DNA of 64,000 nt from Pedobacter yulinensis (GCF_003029735.1 NZ_KZ686271.1:62001-126000), one strand, 5' to 3'. Counted from the first letter of the stretch, positions 41,934-51,493 are shown. The notes: a model not told the origin generated them from the sequence alone. Made by a program: numbers and translations.

Positions 41934-44326
41934 ACAGGCTGATCTTCAGGGAATATTCAATCACTGCAATATTACCACTATTTATTGTTTTAATTGCCGG
42001 CTGTTCTTCTACAAAATACATTGAAGATTACCAGTCTATCGTAAAGAAGGTTACAATAGACAGCGTTGACAAACCTTTCGAGGAAGAAGCCTACAACTAT
42101 GTTCAGAAAGATATCCGGCCAAATTCGAAATTTGGCATCAACATCTTTTTCTATAATCTTTTCAATACCAAAGACGGCAAGTACAAAACGACCAATATTA
42201 AGCCCATCGGCAGCCCGCCGCCCATACTGGACAGTGCCCTTGTAGAGATTTCGCGCAGCCAGATCGAGAAATTTCTAAAAAGCAAAGGTTATTTTGATGC
42301 CCGTGTCGGTTCAAATATTGAGGTTGAAGAACAGCGCGCCTCGATCCTGTTCAAGGCAACACCGGGCGCTCTGTACCATGTTGACAAGCTTTCGCTTCAA
42401 ATACCTGACAAGGCGCTTCAGGACATTTACAACACTTTTAAAAAGGGTGATACCAGGCTGCGCGACGGCATGCGTTACGATGAAGATTCGCTTGTTTACG
42501 AAAGGGAGCGCATTTACCAGATTGCAAAGGAACATGGCTATTATGACTTTCTGAGGCCTTACATTCGTTACGACGTGATCGATACTGCACACCACACCCG
42601 GAAGGTGGGACTGCGTTTGTACGTAGACAATCCGCAGGGCAAAACGGCGCATAAGCAATACCGCATCGGGGAAACGAATATCCTGATCGCACCCAATCCT
42701 GACGGTTTTCCGGACTCGGTACGTTTCAAGTTAAATCCCCAGAAGGAAAACAGCATCCGGTATACAGATTTCTCGAAACGCTTTCGCCGCAACCCGATTG
42801 TCAGGTATGATTTCCTGAAAAAGGGCGATGTGTATGACATCCGCAATGAAAACCTGACCTACGACAGGATGTATGAGCTCAACGTTTTCAAGAACGTTAA
42901 GATCGATTTTTATAAAGATTCCGCTTCGCGTGATACAGGACGGCTCATCCACCCGGTTATCCAGCTCATTCCGCAGAAACGCATGAGCAACCGGATAGAA
43001 GGGGAAATCCCTTTCAACGCCGGGACAGTTGGCTTTACGCTGAGCAATACCTATACGAACAATAACTTGTTCCGCGGGGCCGAACGTTTTGAATTTCAGG
43101 TTAAGGGCGGGCTGCAATCGCGGATTGGGCAGGAAAGCCGGCTTTTTCGCGACATTTACCAGCGGGACCTTTCGGTGAGCGCCAACCTGACGGTGCCCCG
43201 GCTCATTATTCCTTTCTATGATCCGCCGCTGGGTGGCAACGGCATGCCCCATACCACCTTTTCTTCCAGTTTTGTCTATGCCCTGCAAAAAGACGTGGCC
43301 ACCAGGCGCATTTACATCAATTCCATTACTTACGACTGGGTAGAAACCAAATCAAAACTGCACTCTTTTACGCCCCTAAATTTTGAATACCGTTTCGGCG
43401 ACCTGTTGCTTACCGTAGAGGAAATTGCAAACATTCTCGGGAACCTGGCCTCATTGCCGCTGCTCGAAAGAAGTGACCTGACACTGGGTATGAAATACAC
43501 CTATTCGTTGAACGGGGACAAACTGAACCAAAAACGGGACTTTATCTATTTCAGGGGCAATATAGATATTGCCGGAAACCTGCTTTACGGGCTTTCGCGG
43601 CTGGGCGGTGTTCACCCAAACCCCAATGCCCGTTTTTACGGAACCATCCTTGGCCTGCCTTACAACCAGTATGTGCGGCCTGAGGTCGATGTACGCTGGT
43701 ACAAAAGTCTTGGCGGAAACAGGCAGTTCGTAGCACGCCTGAATGCAGGTATCGGTTATGGTTACGGCAATTCGAATATTGTGCCGTTCGAAAAAATGTT
43801 TTTTGCAGGGGGGTCAAACGGGATACGTGCCTGGCAGGCCAGAACGGTTGGCCCGGGAAACTACAATCGTGAAGTGGTTCAGGACGCCAAACAAAGACAG
43901 CTGCTTTTTGGAATCGACCAGATCGGCGAGATGCGTGCCGAAGCAAATTTTGAATACCGGTTCAGGTTACTTGATAAGTTTATCGGTGCCAAACTGAACG
44001 GTGCAGTTTTCGTCGATGCCGGTAACGTCTGGAACGTAAGACAGGGACCCGGAAAGTCGGCCCCGACATTTTTTAAGCTCGACAAACTGGCACAACAACT
44101 GGCCGTTGGTACCGGCGTTGGTTTCAGGTACGACGTGGAGTATTTTGTGTTCAGGTTCGACATCGGCCTGAAATTGAAAGATCCGCAGTTTGCCGGTTCA
44201 GATCAGTGGGTCATTGCGAAATACTTTGGAGACACCCGCGCATTCAAAGATGATTATTATGCCAGGCATGAACCCGACCGGTACCGTTTCTTTCAGTACA
44301 ACTTTGGCATCGGCATGCCATTTTAA
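41924..44326 (+). CDS. BamA/TamA family outer membrane lipoprotein
   Basis: 800 residues. The start is TTG at 41924; no ATG exists before the signal peptide, whose lipobox LIAGCSS puts the lipid-modified Cys at 27. POTRA-like repeats follow (about 100-330; FLKSKGYFDARV and MYELNVFKNVKIDFY are typical), then a 16-strand Omp85 barrel (about 380-800) with FFAGGSNGIRAWQARTVGPG, the RGF/Y-type loop 6 region, and NYNFGIGMPF-like end FFQYNFGIGMPF. Omp85 proteins insert or translocate outer membrane proteins. A lipid anchor is unusual for classical BamA but is seen in Bacteroidota TamL proteins, which this resembles. Divergent from the RNA methyltransferase gene with overlapping starts. Confidence 0.9.
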   Translation: MKAYRLIFREYSITAILPLFIVLIAGCSSTKYIEDYQSIVKKVTIDSVDKPFEEEAYNYVQKDIRPNSKFGINIFFYNLFNTKDGKYKTTNIKPIGSPPPILDSALVEISRSQIEKFLKSKGYFDARVGSNIEVEEQRASILFKATPGALYHVDKLSLQIPDKALQDIYNTFKKGDTRLRDGMRYDEDSLVYERERIYQIAKEHGYYDFLRPYIRYDVIDTAHHTRKVGLRLYVDNPQGKTAHKQYRIGETNILIAPNPDGFPDSVRFKLNPQKENSIRYTDFSKRFRRNPIVRYDFLKKGDVYDIRNENLTYDRMYELNVFKNVKIDFYKDSASRDTGRLIHPVIQLIPQKRMSNRIEGEIPFNAGTVGFTLSNTYTNNNLFRGAERFEFQVKGGLQSRIGQESRLFRDIYQRDLSVSANLTVPRLIIPFYDPPLGGNGMPHTTFSSSFVYALQKDVATRRIYINSITYDWVETKSKLHSFTPLNFEYRFGDLLLTVEEIANILGNLASLPLLERSDLTLGMKYTYSLNGDKLNQKRDFIYFRGNIDIAGNLLYGLSRLGGVHPNPNARFYGTILGLPYNQYVRPEVDVRWYKSLGGNRQFVARLNAGIGYGYGNSNIVPFEKMFFAGGSNGIRAWQARTVGPGNYNREVVQDAKQRQLLFGIDQIGEMRAEANFEYRFRLLDKFIGAKLNGAVFVDAGNVWNVRQGPGKSAPTFFKLDKLAQQLAVGTGVGFRYDVEYFVFRFDIGLKLKDPQFAGSDQWVIAKYFGDTRAFKDDYYARHEPDRYRFFQYNFGIGMPF

Positions 44327-44368
44327 CGCCGGCCTGCTTACGCTGTTTCACGAGCTTCCTGCCCGGGC

Positions 44369-44899
44369 CTAAAAAAGGTTTTTCAGGCTGTCAAAAATTG
44401 TCTCGAAAAATGTGCTGATATTCAGTCCATTGCTGTGGCTGAAATAAAAGAAGACCAGCATGACAATGATGGCCACGATAATCAGCCGCTTGAAGGCAAA
44501 GGCCAGGAAAACCAGGATCAAGGGGATCAATACGAGCCACAGGATACTGATGGTAAAAGGATTGAGGTTGTTGTCTTTTTTGTAGACGTACACCAGTTTG
44601 CTGTGGGTGCCCGTTTCATTCTGGTGTTTGATATACACAAAGGTAGAGCGTTCAATGGGCAAAGGAAGCAGCGCCACACCGTCCTGAAAGCGCAGCACCT
44701 GCGTAAAACCGCTCACACTAAAAGTATAGGCGCCGTTTATCTTTTCAAGCGGATTGCCAGCCGTATCAGCGGCGATGACCGCCAGTTTTGAGTTTTTGAG
44801 AAGGCTTTCCTTGATCAGGAAATTATTAATGGAAACGCCCTGAGCAAAGCCGCCAAGGCAGCACAGGCAAATAACAACCAATAAAAATGACTTCTTCAT
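44369..44899 (-). CDS. Unknown exported membrane protein coupled to the patatin gene
   Basis: 176 residues, family not recognised. A signal peptide (about 1-19, ending GGFAQ), a beta-rich domain to about residue 105, then two or three hydrophobic helices (about 112-135, 137-152) and an amphipathic tail (FFETIFDSLKNLF). The ATG (44899) overlaps the patatin stop codon by four bases (ATGA), so the two are probably translationally coupled. This points to a shared role at the envelope, for example assisting the patatin autotransporter; that is inference from position only. Confidence 0.75.
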   Translation of the reverse strand: MKKSFLLVVICLCCLGGFAQGVSINNFLIKESLLKNSKLAVIAADTAGNPLEKINGAYTFSVSGFTQVLRFQDGVALLPLPIERSTFVYIKHQNETGTHSKLVYVYKKDNNLNPFTISILWLVLIPLILVFLAFAFKRLIIVAIIVMLVFFYFSHSNGLNISTFFETIFDSLKNLF

Positions 44900-47208
44900 T
44901 CAATAGACCGTTTGTTATAGATTAGAAAGCCTAAATGTAGCAAAACTCCATTTCTTTTTATGGCTTCGTTGTACTTATTGTAACTAAGGCTAACCGGCCC
45001 CAGCGGGGTATGGTAAACCAGTCCGGCGGTTGCAGCATAATTAAGTTTGCTCAGTGTCTGTGCATATTGCACCCCCTGCTGGCCTACCCGTTCAAATTCG
45101 CGGAAAGGCAGGAACAAACTACCCTCAATGCGTACATCCAGGTTTCGGCGCAGGTTATAGACGTTTTTTAATCCGCCGGCAACGTAATTGTAGGCGCGCA
45201 GTTTTTCCACAAACAGCGACCTGGTGTCCTGCAACGGGTAAAATGCAGGGGCATTGAGCAGTGTGCTGTAATAGGTGTGAAAGAGCGGTTGGTTAGAAAT
45301 GACACCTTCAACCTGGTAACCGAGGGTGTATTTTCCGCTGGTAAAAACGTAATGTTCATCGCTCAGTTTGGCCGATCCCCACTGCCGGTCTTCATGGTGC
45401 ACAAGGTTTGCCCGGTAACCCGCATCTGACCTGAAAATGTTTCCCTGGCTGTAGTATTCGCGGCCCGAGTAAAAGTTCAGGTGCAGCTGCAGGTTGCGGC
45501 CGCGGCTTGCATACTGTTTGCGGTTCAGGCTGTTCTTTTCAAACGACAGGGTGCCGCGGAAACCATTAAACTGGCTTTGATCAAGGATGTCGCCTACAAC
45601 GAAACTGTTGTTTGGGCTGTACCTGTCGGTATTGTTGATGAATGCGGTGTGCAGAACCACCCGGGCATTGTTGTTCAGCGGAAAGCCCAGTTTAAGGCCG
45701 ATCTTGCGGTCATATTGCTCAATATAGATGGGGCGAGGGTTTTCTATAAAGATCTGGCTGGTGTTGTAAAAGTTCCAGTGGTTGTATGTCAGGTCGGCGC
45801 CGATAAAAAGCGGCAGGCGGGTAGGATAGTCAATGCGGCCCGATGCCTGAACCGATTCGTAAAACCGCCCGGAGTAAAAACTAGTTCCGAAGGTGTAGGC
45901 TTTGCGGTTCAGGTAATTGTACTGAAGCCCCAGAAAAACGTTGCTGATCGGGCGTGTAGAAATGTTTCCCCCCAGATCTACTTTAAAACTTTTCTGCGGT
46001 TGTGCTACAATCTCAAAGACATAACTGTCGGTTTCCGGCTTGTACAGAATACGGGGATAGATTGTTTCGAATACCTCGTCTGCCACCAGTTTATAATAGC
46101 CCCTGCGTATGTCGGCCAGGTTAAAGGTAGGCCGGTCGCTTTTAAAAAGCCGCTCTATATATTTTCGCTGCCGCAGCGTAACACCTTTTACCGAGATCTC
46201 GCTGAAAACAAGGTCGGGCTTACGGTTATTGAATGCGTTGCGCCGCCTGCTTAATGCTGTCTGATCCTCGCGACGGGCTACCGCCGCCCTGATCTTATCC
46301 ATTTCTGCCATGGTAGCTTCGTAGCCTTTCTGGATCAGCTCAGCAACGGGGGCAAAGTTACTGACGCTAAAGTCTGAAAGCTCCGGCTGAATGTAGGTGC
46401 CGTTTTTGCCAACCAGGGTGGAGTCTGATTTAGAAAGGAACATGAACACGAAGAAACGGTTCATCAACCGCTCATCTGAAGAAGAAGGGTACTCGTTGTA
46501 TACTTTGGCCGATACGTTCGCGCCGATAATGTAGTCTGGATTAAACTCCTTTTTCAGTACATCTGCAGGAAAATTGTTGTACAGGCCGCCATCGAAAACA
46601 TATTTGCCATCCAGTTTAATGGGGCGGTAAATAACGGGTACGGTCATCGTAGCGCGTACGGCTTCGGCCAGACTCCCTTTACTTACCGCAATGCTGTTTT
46701 GCGAAAGCACATCAGACACCATGCAGCGATAAGGCACAAACAGGTTGTTGAAGTTGTCTTTTGATATGGCAGAGGCCTGCGAGAAAAGTTCGAGCAGGGC
46801 AAAGTTGAGTGGAATATCGTTGATGAGGTTAGACCTGAAGCTAAAATGAAAACCGGTGTCAAGACTTACCTTGGCCGTAAGCAGCGAGGCAGATGGATCG
46901 TTCTTGCTGAAAAAAAAGCTGTAGTCGCTGCTGTACCGGCCGCTTACCCAGTCCTGAAAGTCAGTGCTGAGGGCAATTTTTTCGATCTGTGCGGGCGAGT
47001 AGCCAGCAGCATACATGGCCCCCACAATGCCGCCCATCGATGTACCGGTAATGTAATCGATCGGTATACCGTTCTCTTCAAGCGCCTTGAGTGTGCCGAT
47101 ATGGGCCAGGCCTTTCGCTCCGCCGCCACTTAATACCAGACCCACTTTCTGCGCCAGCAGAACCTGGCCATGCAGCAGCAAAAGAATAAGGGGTAGCAGC
47201 GCTTTCAC
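44896..47208 (-). CDS. Patatin-like phospholipase fused to an outer membrane barrel (PlpD-like)
   Basis: 770 residues. A signal peptide (about 1-20) leads into a patatin domain (about 22-220) with the oxyanion loop GGGAKG (28-33), the nucleophile elbow GTSMGG (Ser 58) and the catalytic Asp in FDGGLY. A POTRA-like domain (FSEISVKGVTLRQRKYIERLF, about 340-415) and a 16-strand-type barrel (about 420-770) follow. This is the architecture of type Vd autotransporters such as Pseudomonas PlpD, which deliver a phospholipase A1 to the cell surface. Catalytic residues are intact. The downstream unknown membrane protein overlaps its stop by four bases. Confidence 0.93.
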   Translation of the reverse strand: MKALLPLILLLLHGQVLLAQKVGLVLSGGGAKGLAHIGTLKALEENGIPIDYITGTSMGGIVGAMYAAGYSPAQIEKIALSTDFQDWVSGRYSSDYSFFFSKNDPSASLLTAKVSLDTGFHFSFRSNLINDIPLNFALLELFSQASAISKDNFNNLFVPYRCMVSDVLSQNSIAVSKGSLAEAVRATMTVPVIYRPIKLDGKYVFDGGLYNNFPADVLKKEFNPDYIIGANVSAKVYNEYPSSSDERLMNRFFVFMFLSKSDSTLVGKNGTYIQPELSDFSVSNFAPVAELIQKGYEATMAEMDKIRAAVARREDQTALSRRRNAFNNRKPDLVFSEISVKGVTLRQRKYIERLFKSDRPTFNLADIRRGYYKLVADEVFETIYPRILYKPETDSYVFEIVAQPQKSFKVDLGGNISTRPISNVFLGLQYNYLNRKAYTFGTSFYSGRFYESVQASGRIDYPTRLPLFIGADLTYNHWNFYNTSQIFIENPRPIYIEQYDRKIGLKLGFPLNNNARVVLHTAFINNTDRYSPNNSFVVGDILDQSQFNGFRGTLSFEKNSLNRKQYASRGRNLQLHLNFYSGREYYSQGNIFRSDAGYRANLVHHEDRQWGSAKLSDEHYVFTSGKYTLGYQVEGVISNQPLFHTYYSTLLNAPAFYPLQDTRSLFVEKLRAYNYVAGGLKNVYNLRRNLDVRIEGSLFLPFREFERVGQQGVQYAQTLSKLNYAATAGLVYHTPLGPVSLSYNKYNEAIKRNGVLLHLGFLIYNKRSIE

Positions 47209-47236
47209 AGCCTAAAAATAACCCTTTTTATTTTAA

Positions 47237-47752
47237 TTAATTTAAAATGTAGATCTGCCAGTTCAACACTGCGGCAAACGAAACCCATAAGAAATAAGGG
47301 ATGAACAAAAACCCGGCTCGGCGGTCTACCCGGTAAAAAACCAGCCCGTTCATGGCAATAACAACCAGGAAGACCAGGACCTCTGCCAGCGCAAGCGCCA
47401 CATCGCGAAGGTAGAAGAAGAGGAATGACCACATCAGGTTTAAAATCAGTTGGATGGCATAGACGGCCACAATTCTTGGCCAGTGCAACACTTCGTGGCG
47501 TTTTCGCCAGACCAGGTAGGCAGCTGTACCGATCAGGATGAACAGGGCCGTCCAGACCGGGCCAAAGACTTCGGCCGGCGGGTTGAATGACGGTTTAGCC
47601 AGTGTTTTATACCAGCCGTTTACCGAGCGTGCTGTAAGCAGGCCACCCAGTGCACCAACTGCCAGGGTGATCGCCAGGCTGATGGCAAGTGCGCCGAAAT
47701 TAATTCCTTTTGCAGAACCGGAAGGACGCGGGCTTTTCGATGGATGTTGCAT
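47237..47752 (-). CDS. tspO: TspO/MBR family tryptophan-rich sensory protein
   Basis: 171 residues, five predicted membrane helices in the translocator-protein fold. Family signatures: WYKTLAKPSFNPPAEVFGPVWTALF, LNLMWSFLFFY, and the C-terminal PYFLWVSFAAVLNWQIYIL. TspO binds porphyrins and has been linked to stress-controlled tetrapyrrole handling. The N-terminal 20 residues (Ser/Pro/Lys-rich) are an extra tail. It lies 28 bases upstream of the patatin gene on the same strand and might share its transcript. Divergent from the GH92 gene. Confidence 0.93.
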   Translation of the reverse strand: MQHPSKSPRPSGSAKGINFGALAISLAITLAVGALGGLLTARSVNGWYKTLAKPSFNPPAEVFGPVWTALFILIGTAAYLVWRKRHEVLHWPRIVAVYAIQLILNLMWSFLFFYLRDVALALAEVLVFLVVIAMNGLVFYRVDRRAGFLFIPYFLWVSFAAVLNWQIYILN

Positions 47753-47821
47753 GGGTGTTTATTTGCTCAAACAGTGTTCTTGAAATCGTGTTTGCGCAAA
47801 ATAGGTTTATATGGCCGATTT

Positions 47822-47852
47822 TTTGCCCCGGCTTAACAATTTGCTAAATTTG
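47822..47852 (+). promoter_or_regulatory. Consensus promoter of the GH92 gene
   Basis: TTTG (47822-47825), 19 bases, TAAATTTG (47845-47852): full match to the Bacteroidota consensus. Leader of about 28 bases to the ATG at 47887. Confidence 0.7.
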
Positions 47853-47886
47853 ATTGCCGGCCGCCGGCGCACACAAACGAAAGACG

Positions 47887-50160
47887 ATGACGAAATACTT
47901 GTACCTGACCCTGCTCAGCCTGTTTTGCGCTGGTTTTTCTGTTGCACAGGAAAAAAAGCCAGCTGATTATGTAAACACCTTGCAGGGCACGGACTCTGAG
48001 CCGGCCTTGTCGTACGGCAATACCTACCCAACAGTAGGGTTGCCGTTTGGCATACATTTTTTCTCGCCCCAGACAGGCAAAAACGGCGATGGCTGGAAAT
48101 ACCAGTACAAGGCCACAACGATTCGCGGCTTCCAGCAAACACACCAGTGCAGCCCCTGGATGAACGATTACGCAGTCTTTTCCCTGATGCCGGTTGCCGG
48201 TAAGCTGGTGGTAGACGAAGACGACCGGGCATTGGCTTTTAAGCACACCAATGAAGTGGCCAAACCCCATTATTACAAAGTGGATTTTGACAATGGCATC
48301 AGGGCCGAGTTGTCGCCTGCAGAACGGGGTGCGCACATGAAGTTTACATTTCCTGCCGACCAGGATGCCCAGGTGGTGTTGGATGGCTTTTTGAAAAACT
48401 GTGACATCACCATCCTGCCCACTGCTAAAAAAATCGTCGGCTGGGTAGACAATGGCCGGTTCGTGCCTAAGAATTTCAGGAACTACTTTGTCATCTCATT
48501 TGATCAGGCTTTTACTGGTTATGGTACATGGGAAAACCGAAAGAATACCATTGTGCCAGCCAGGTCATTCGCCATGGGACCCGGGGCCGGAGCCTTTGTC
48601 AGGTTTAGAAAGGGTGCGGTGGTCCAGGTAAAGGTTTCTTCGTCATACATTAGCCTGGAACAGGCCCAGCTTAACCTGGAACGCGAATTGGGAAAGGCCG
48701 CAAAATTTGAGGATACCCGCGACTCTGCCGAAACTGTCTGGAATAACCTGCTGGGCAGGATCGAGGTGCAGGGCGGTTCAGAGCAGGAAAAGGCCACTTT
48801 TTATTCCTGCTTGTTCAGGGCTAACCTCTACTCAAGAAAATTCTATGACCTGGATAAGAACAGCAAACCGGTGTATTACAGTCCGTACGACGGAAAGGTG
48901 CACCAGGGCTATATGTATACTGACAACGGGTTCTGGGATACTTTCCGGGCGCAGTTTCCCCTGAGTAATCTGCTGCATCCGCAGATGCAGGGCCGGCACA
49001 TGAAAGCACTCCTGGCTGCCCAGGAAGAATCGGGATGGATGCCTACCTGGTCCAATCCGGGAATGTCTGGCGTTATGCTGGGTAACCATGCCATTTCTCT
49101 GCTGGCCGATGCCTGGGCAAAAGGCATCCGGGACTTCGATGCCGGCAAGGCGCTTGCCGCTTACTACCATGAAGCAACCAACAAAGGTCCGCTTGGCGGC
49201 TCGAACGGACGGGAAGGGTGGAAGGAATACTTTACCCTGGGTTACATCGCGCACCCTGAAGTGCCCGAGGCTACCGCCAAAACACTTGAATACGCTTATG
49301 ATGATTTTTGTGCATGGAACCTGGCCAGAATGTCGGGCAATAAATTTTATGAATCTGTTTTTGCCCGGCAGATGTACAACTACCGCCAGGTCTTCGACAC
49401 GGAGACCGGCTTTGTTCGCGGCAGGAAAATGAATGGTGAATGGCAGGAAAATTTTGATCCGGTTGAGTGGGGTGGCCCCTTTGCCGAGGGAAATGCCTGG
49501 CAATATACCTGGTCGGTTTTCCATGATATCCAGGGGCTAAAAGAGCTGATGGGCGGAAATGAGAAATTCCTGGCCCGGCTCGACAGCTTTTTTACGCGGG
49601 CCTCAGACTTTAAAGTGGGCACTTACGGGAAAGAAATTCATGAAATGAAAGAGATGGTGCTTGCCGGTATGGGACAATATGCCCATGGTAACCAACCGGT
49701 GCAGCACGTGGCTTACCTGTACAACTATGCGGGACAGCCCTGGAAAACGCAGGAACGTGTTCGCAAGATCATGGATCAACTTTATAACGCCACCGAGAAA
49801 GGTTTTCCCGGCGATGAAGACCAGGGCCAGATGTCTTCCTGGTACGTGCTGAGTGCGCTTGGCCTTTACAGTGTGAGCCCCGGTACGGACCAGTATGTGA
49901 TCGGAAGCCCCGTCTTTCAGAAAGCGAGCATCAGACTTGAAAATGGTAAAACCTTTACAGTCGACGCACAGAACAACAGCAAAGAAAATGTGTATATCGA
50001 ATCGGCCGTGCTGAACGGAAAAGAACATACCCGTAACTGGCTCAGCTACGAAGAGATTATGAATGGCGGTACCCTCGAATTAAAAATGAGCGCAAGTCCA
50101 AATACTACGCGTGGCACGGCTCCTGCAGATCAACCGTTTTCATTAACTTTAGCCAGATAA
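47887..50160 (+). CDS. Glycoside hydrolase family 92 alpha-mannosidase, secreted
   Basis: 757 residues. A signal peptide (about 1-19, ending SVAQE) indicates export. The first half is a beta-sandwich (VNTLQGTDSEPALSYGNTYPTVGLPFG, HQCSPWMNDYAVFSLMP), and the second is an (alpha/alpha)6 barrel with DNGFWDTFRAQFPLSNLL, FVRGRKMNGEW, FVPGDEDQG-like PGDEDQGQMSSWYVLSALGLYSV and EGNAWQYTWSVFHD. GH92 enzymes are calcium-dependent, inverting exo-alpha-mannosidases acting on N-glycans or yeast mannan. The Glu and Asp of GDEDQGQMSSW are the likely general acid/base region. The frame is open to a TTG at 47854, but the ATG here lies just after the promoter. The esterase gene follows after 11 bases. Confidence 0.94.
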   Translation: MTKYLYLTLLSLFCAGFSVAQEKKPADYVNTLQGTDSEPALSYGNTYPTVGLPFGIHFFSPQTGKNGDGWKYQYKATTIRGFQQTHQCSPWMNDYAVFSLMPVAGKLVVDEDDRALAFKHTNEVAKPHYYKVDFDNGIRAELSPAERGAHMKFTFPADQDAQVVLDGFLKNCDITILPTAKKIVGWVDNGRFVPKNFRNYFVISFDQAFTGYGTWENRKNTIVPARSFAMGPGAGAFVRFRKGAVVQVKVSSSYISLEQAQLNLERELGKAAKFEDTRDSAETVWNNLLGRIEVQGGSEQEKATFYSCLFRANLYSRKFYDLDKNSKPVYYSPYDGKVHQGYMYTDNGFWDTFRAQFPLSNLLHPQMQGRHMKALLAAQEESGWMPTWSNPGMSGVMLGNHAISLLADAWAKGIRDFDAGKALAAYYHEATNKGPLGGSNGREGWKEYFTLGYIAHPEVPEATAKTLEYAYDDFCAWNLARMSGNKFYESVFARQMYNYRQVFDTETGFVRGRKMNGEWQENFDPVEWGGPFAEGNAWQYTWSVFHDIQGLKELMGGNEKFLARLDSFFTRASDFKVGTYGKEIHEMKEMVLAGMGQYAHGNQPVQHVAYLYNYAGQPWKTQERVRKIMDQLYNATEKGFPGDEDQGQMSSWYVLSALGLYSVSPGTDQYVIGSPVFQKASIRLENGKTFTVDAQNNSKENVYIESAVLNGKEHTRNWLSYEEIMNGGTLELKMSASPNTTRGTAPADQPFSLTLAR

Positions 50161-50171
50161 CCTGACATCTT

Positions 50172-50990
50172 ATGCGCTTAATTTCCAGAATTTTCCTGCT
50201 TTTAGCATGCTGTGCCGGTCTGACAGCCCGGGCAGCCAAAGTTGATACCGTAACAACCCCCAGTGCGGCCATGAACAAAGACATCAGGGCGGTTGTCATT
50301 TTGCCAGATACATACGATGGGCAGAAGCAGTTTCCTGTGGTTTACCTGTTGCATGGATATGGCGACCGTTACAATGGCTGGGTTAACAAAGTTCCTGCCA
50401 TCAAAGACGAAGCTGACAGGAACAACCTCATCATAGTTTGTCCAGACGGCAATATTAGTAGCTGGTATTTTGACAGCCCGGTCGATAAAAAATGGCGGTA
50501 TGAAACCTATGTTTCAGGCGAACTGGTTAAATGGATTGATAAAAATTATAAAACCCTCGCTGACCGGAAGGCGCGGGCAATTACCGGCCTCAGTATGGGC
50601 GGGCATGGCGCGCTTTACCTTGCGTTCAGGCACCAGGACATTTTCGGCGCTGCCGGAAGCATGAGCGGCGGGGTAGATATCAGGCCTTTTCCAAACAACT
50701 GGGAACTGGCCAAACGCCTTGGTCCGAAATCAGCGTTTCCCGGCCGCTGGTCTGAAAACTCGGTTACCGAGATGCTTCACCTCTTAAGCCCGGGGAAACT
50801 TGCGCTGATCATTGATTGCGGCAAAAGTGATTTTTTCTACGAGGTCAATCTTGCCCTGCACCAGAAAATGGATTACCTGAACATCGAGCACGATTTTATT
50901 GTCAGGCCGGGTGTTCACAACTGGGAATACTGGAGCAATGCGGTCAGCTACCAACTGCTGTTTTTTAAACGATTTTTTGTAAGAAAATAG
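50172..50990 (+). CDS. Secreted esterase of the alpha/beta-hydrolase fold (esterase D / CE1-like)
   Basis: 272 residues. A signal peptide (about 1-22, LLLACCAGLTARAA) precedes an esterase domain with the HGYGDRYNGW oxyanion region, the nucleophile elbow GLSMGGHG (Ser about 139), a catalytic Asp in DCGKSDFF, and the His in GVHNWEYW. Such enzymes cleave acyl groups from sugars or feruloyl esters from plant or yeast glycans. Its position 11 bases after the GH92 gene suggests it removes acyl groups that would block mannosidase action. The gene ends before a bidirectional terminator. Confidence 0.9.
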   Translation: MRLISRIFLLLACCAGLTARAAKVDTVTTPSAAMNKDIRAVVILPDTYDGQKQFPVVYLLHGYGDRYNGWVNKVPAIKDEADRNNLIIVCPDGNISSWYFDSPVDKKWRYETYVSGELVKWIDKNYKTLADRKARAITGLSMGGHGALYLAFRHQDIFGAAGSMSGGVDIRPFPNNWELAKRLGPKSAFPGRWSENSVTEMLHLLSPGKLALIIDCGKSDFFYEVNLALHQKMDYLNIEHDFIVRPGVHNWEYWSNAVSYQLLFFKRFFVRK

Positions 50991-51046
50991 GCCCGGGAAC
51001 AGCGAACTTTTACCTGACTGCTAGCTGAAACGGGATGGCCGGAAAC

Positions 51047-51077
51047 AAAAAAACCTCTGCCGAAGCAGAGGTTTTTT
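51047..51077. terminator. Bidirectional terminator between the esterase and PUR genes
   Basis: AAACCTCTGC (51051-51060), loop CGAA, GCAGAGGTTT (51065-51074). It has seven A on the left and six T on the right, so it serves the converging plus- and minus-strand genes. Confidence 0.88.
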
Positions 51078-51094
51078 GATCAATTAAATATCAA

Positions 51095-51424
51095 TTAAAA
51101 AGAAAAATCATCTTCTACCGGTCTTGGTACCGCGTGTTCTGCATGCTCTGAAAATTCATACCGTTTTTCGACCACTTCCTGGTTTGATTTGATGTAGTCA
51201 ACCGTATCATTCAGCCCTTCTGCAAATTTTTCAAAATCTTCTTTGTACAGGAAGATTTTGTGCTTGACAAACACACCATCTTCAGGTCTTTTCTTGCTTT
51301 CAGTAATGGTCAGGTAATAATCGCCAGCGCGGGTCGCCTTTACGTCGAAGAAATAAGTCCGTTTACCCGCTCTTACTTTTTTAGAAAAAACCTCTTCTCG
51401 CTCTTTGTTGTCGTATTCTCCCAT
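51095..51424 (-). CDS. PUR family single-stranded DNA/RNA-binding protein (DUF3276)
   Basis: 109 residues. The start MGEYDNKEREEVFSKKVRAGKRTYFFDVK is the family hallmark; the two beta-beta-beta-beta-alpha half-PUR repeats are visible as YFFDVKATRAGDYYLTITESK and HKIFLYKEDFEKFAEGLNDTVDYI. The C-terminal tail is acidic (PRPVEDDFSF). Bacteroidota and spirochaete PUR proteins bind purine-rich single strands; a regulatory role is known in Borrelia. The frame extends 20 codons upstream, but the ATG at 51424 is the conserved start and lies after a promoter-like sequence at 51456-51485. Confidence 0.93.
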   Translation of the reverse strand: MGEYDNKEREEVFSKKVRAGKRTYFFDVKATRAGDYYLTITESKKRPEDGVFVKHKIFLYKEDFEKFAEGLNDTVDYIKSNQEVVEKRYEFSEHAEHAVPRPVEDDFSF

Positions 51425-51455
51425 GGTTGGTAATGTTCTTGGTTTTTGGTTGCGG

Positions 51456-51485
51456 TAAATATAAAGCAATTTCTGAAACTTCAAA
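51456..51485 (-). promoter_or_regulatory. Possible promoter of the PUR gene
   Basis: On the minus strand TTTG (51485-51482), 18 bases, TATATTTA (51463-51456). One base short of the usual spacer and A instead of G at the end of the second box. Confidence 0.4.
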
Positions 51486-51493
51486 ATAGAAAT

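Noticed and set aside
45481..46254. 257-residue plus-strand frame inside the patatin gene
   Set aside because: Antisense to the barrel region of a well-supported gene; no domain recognisable.
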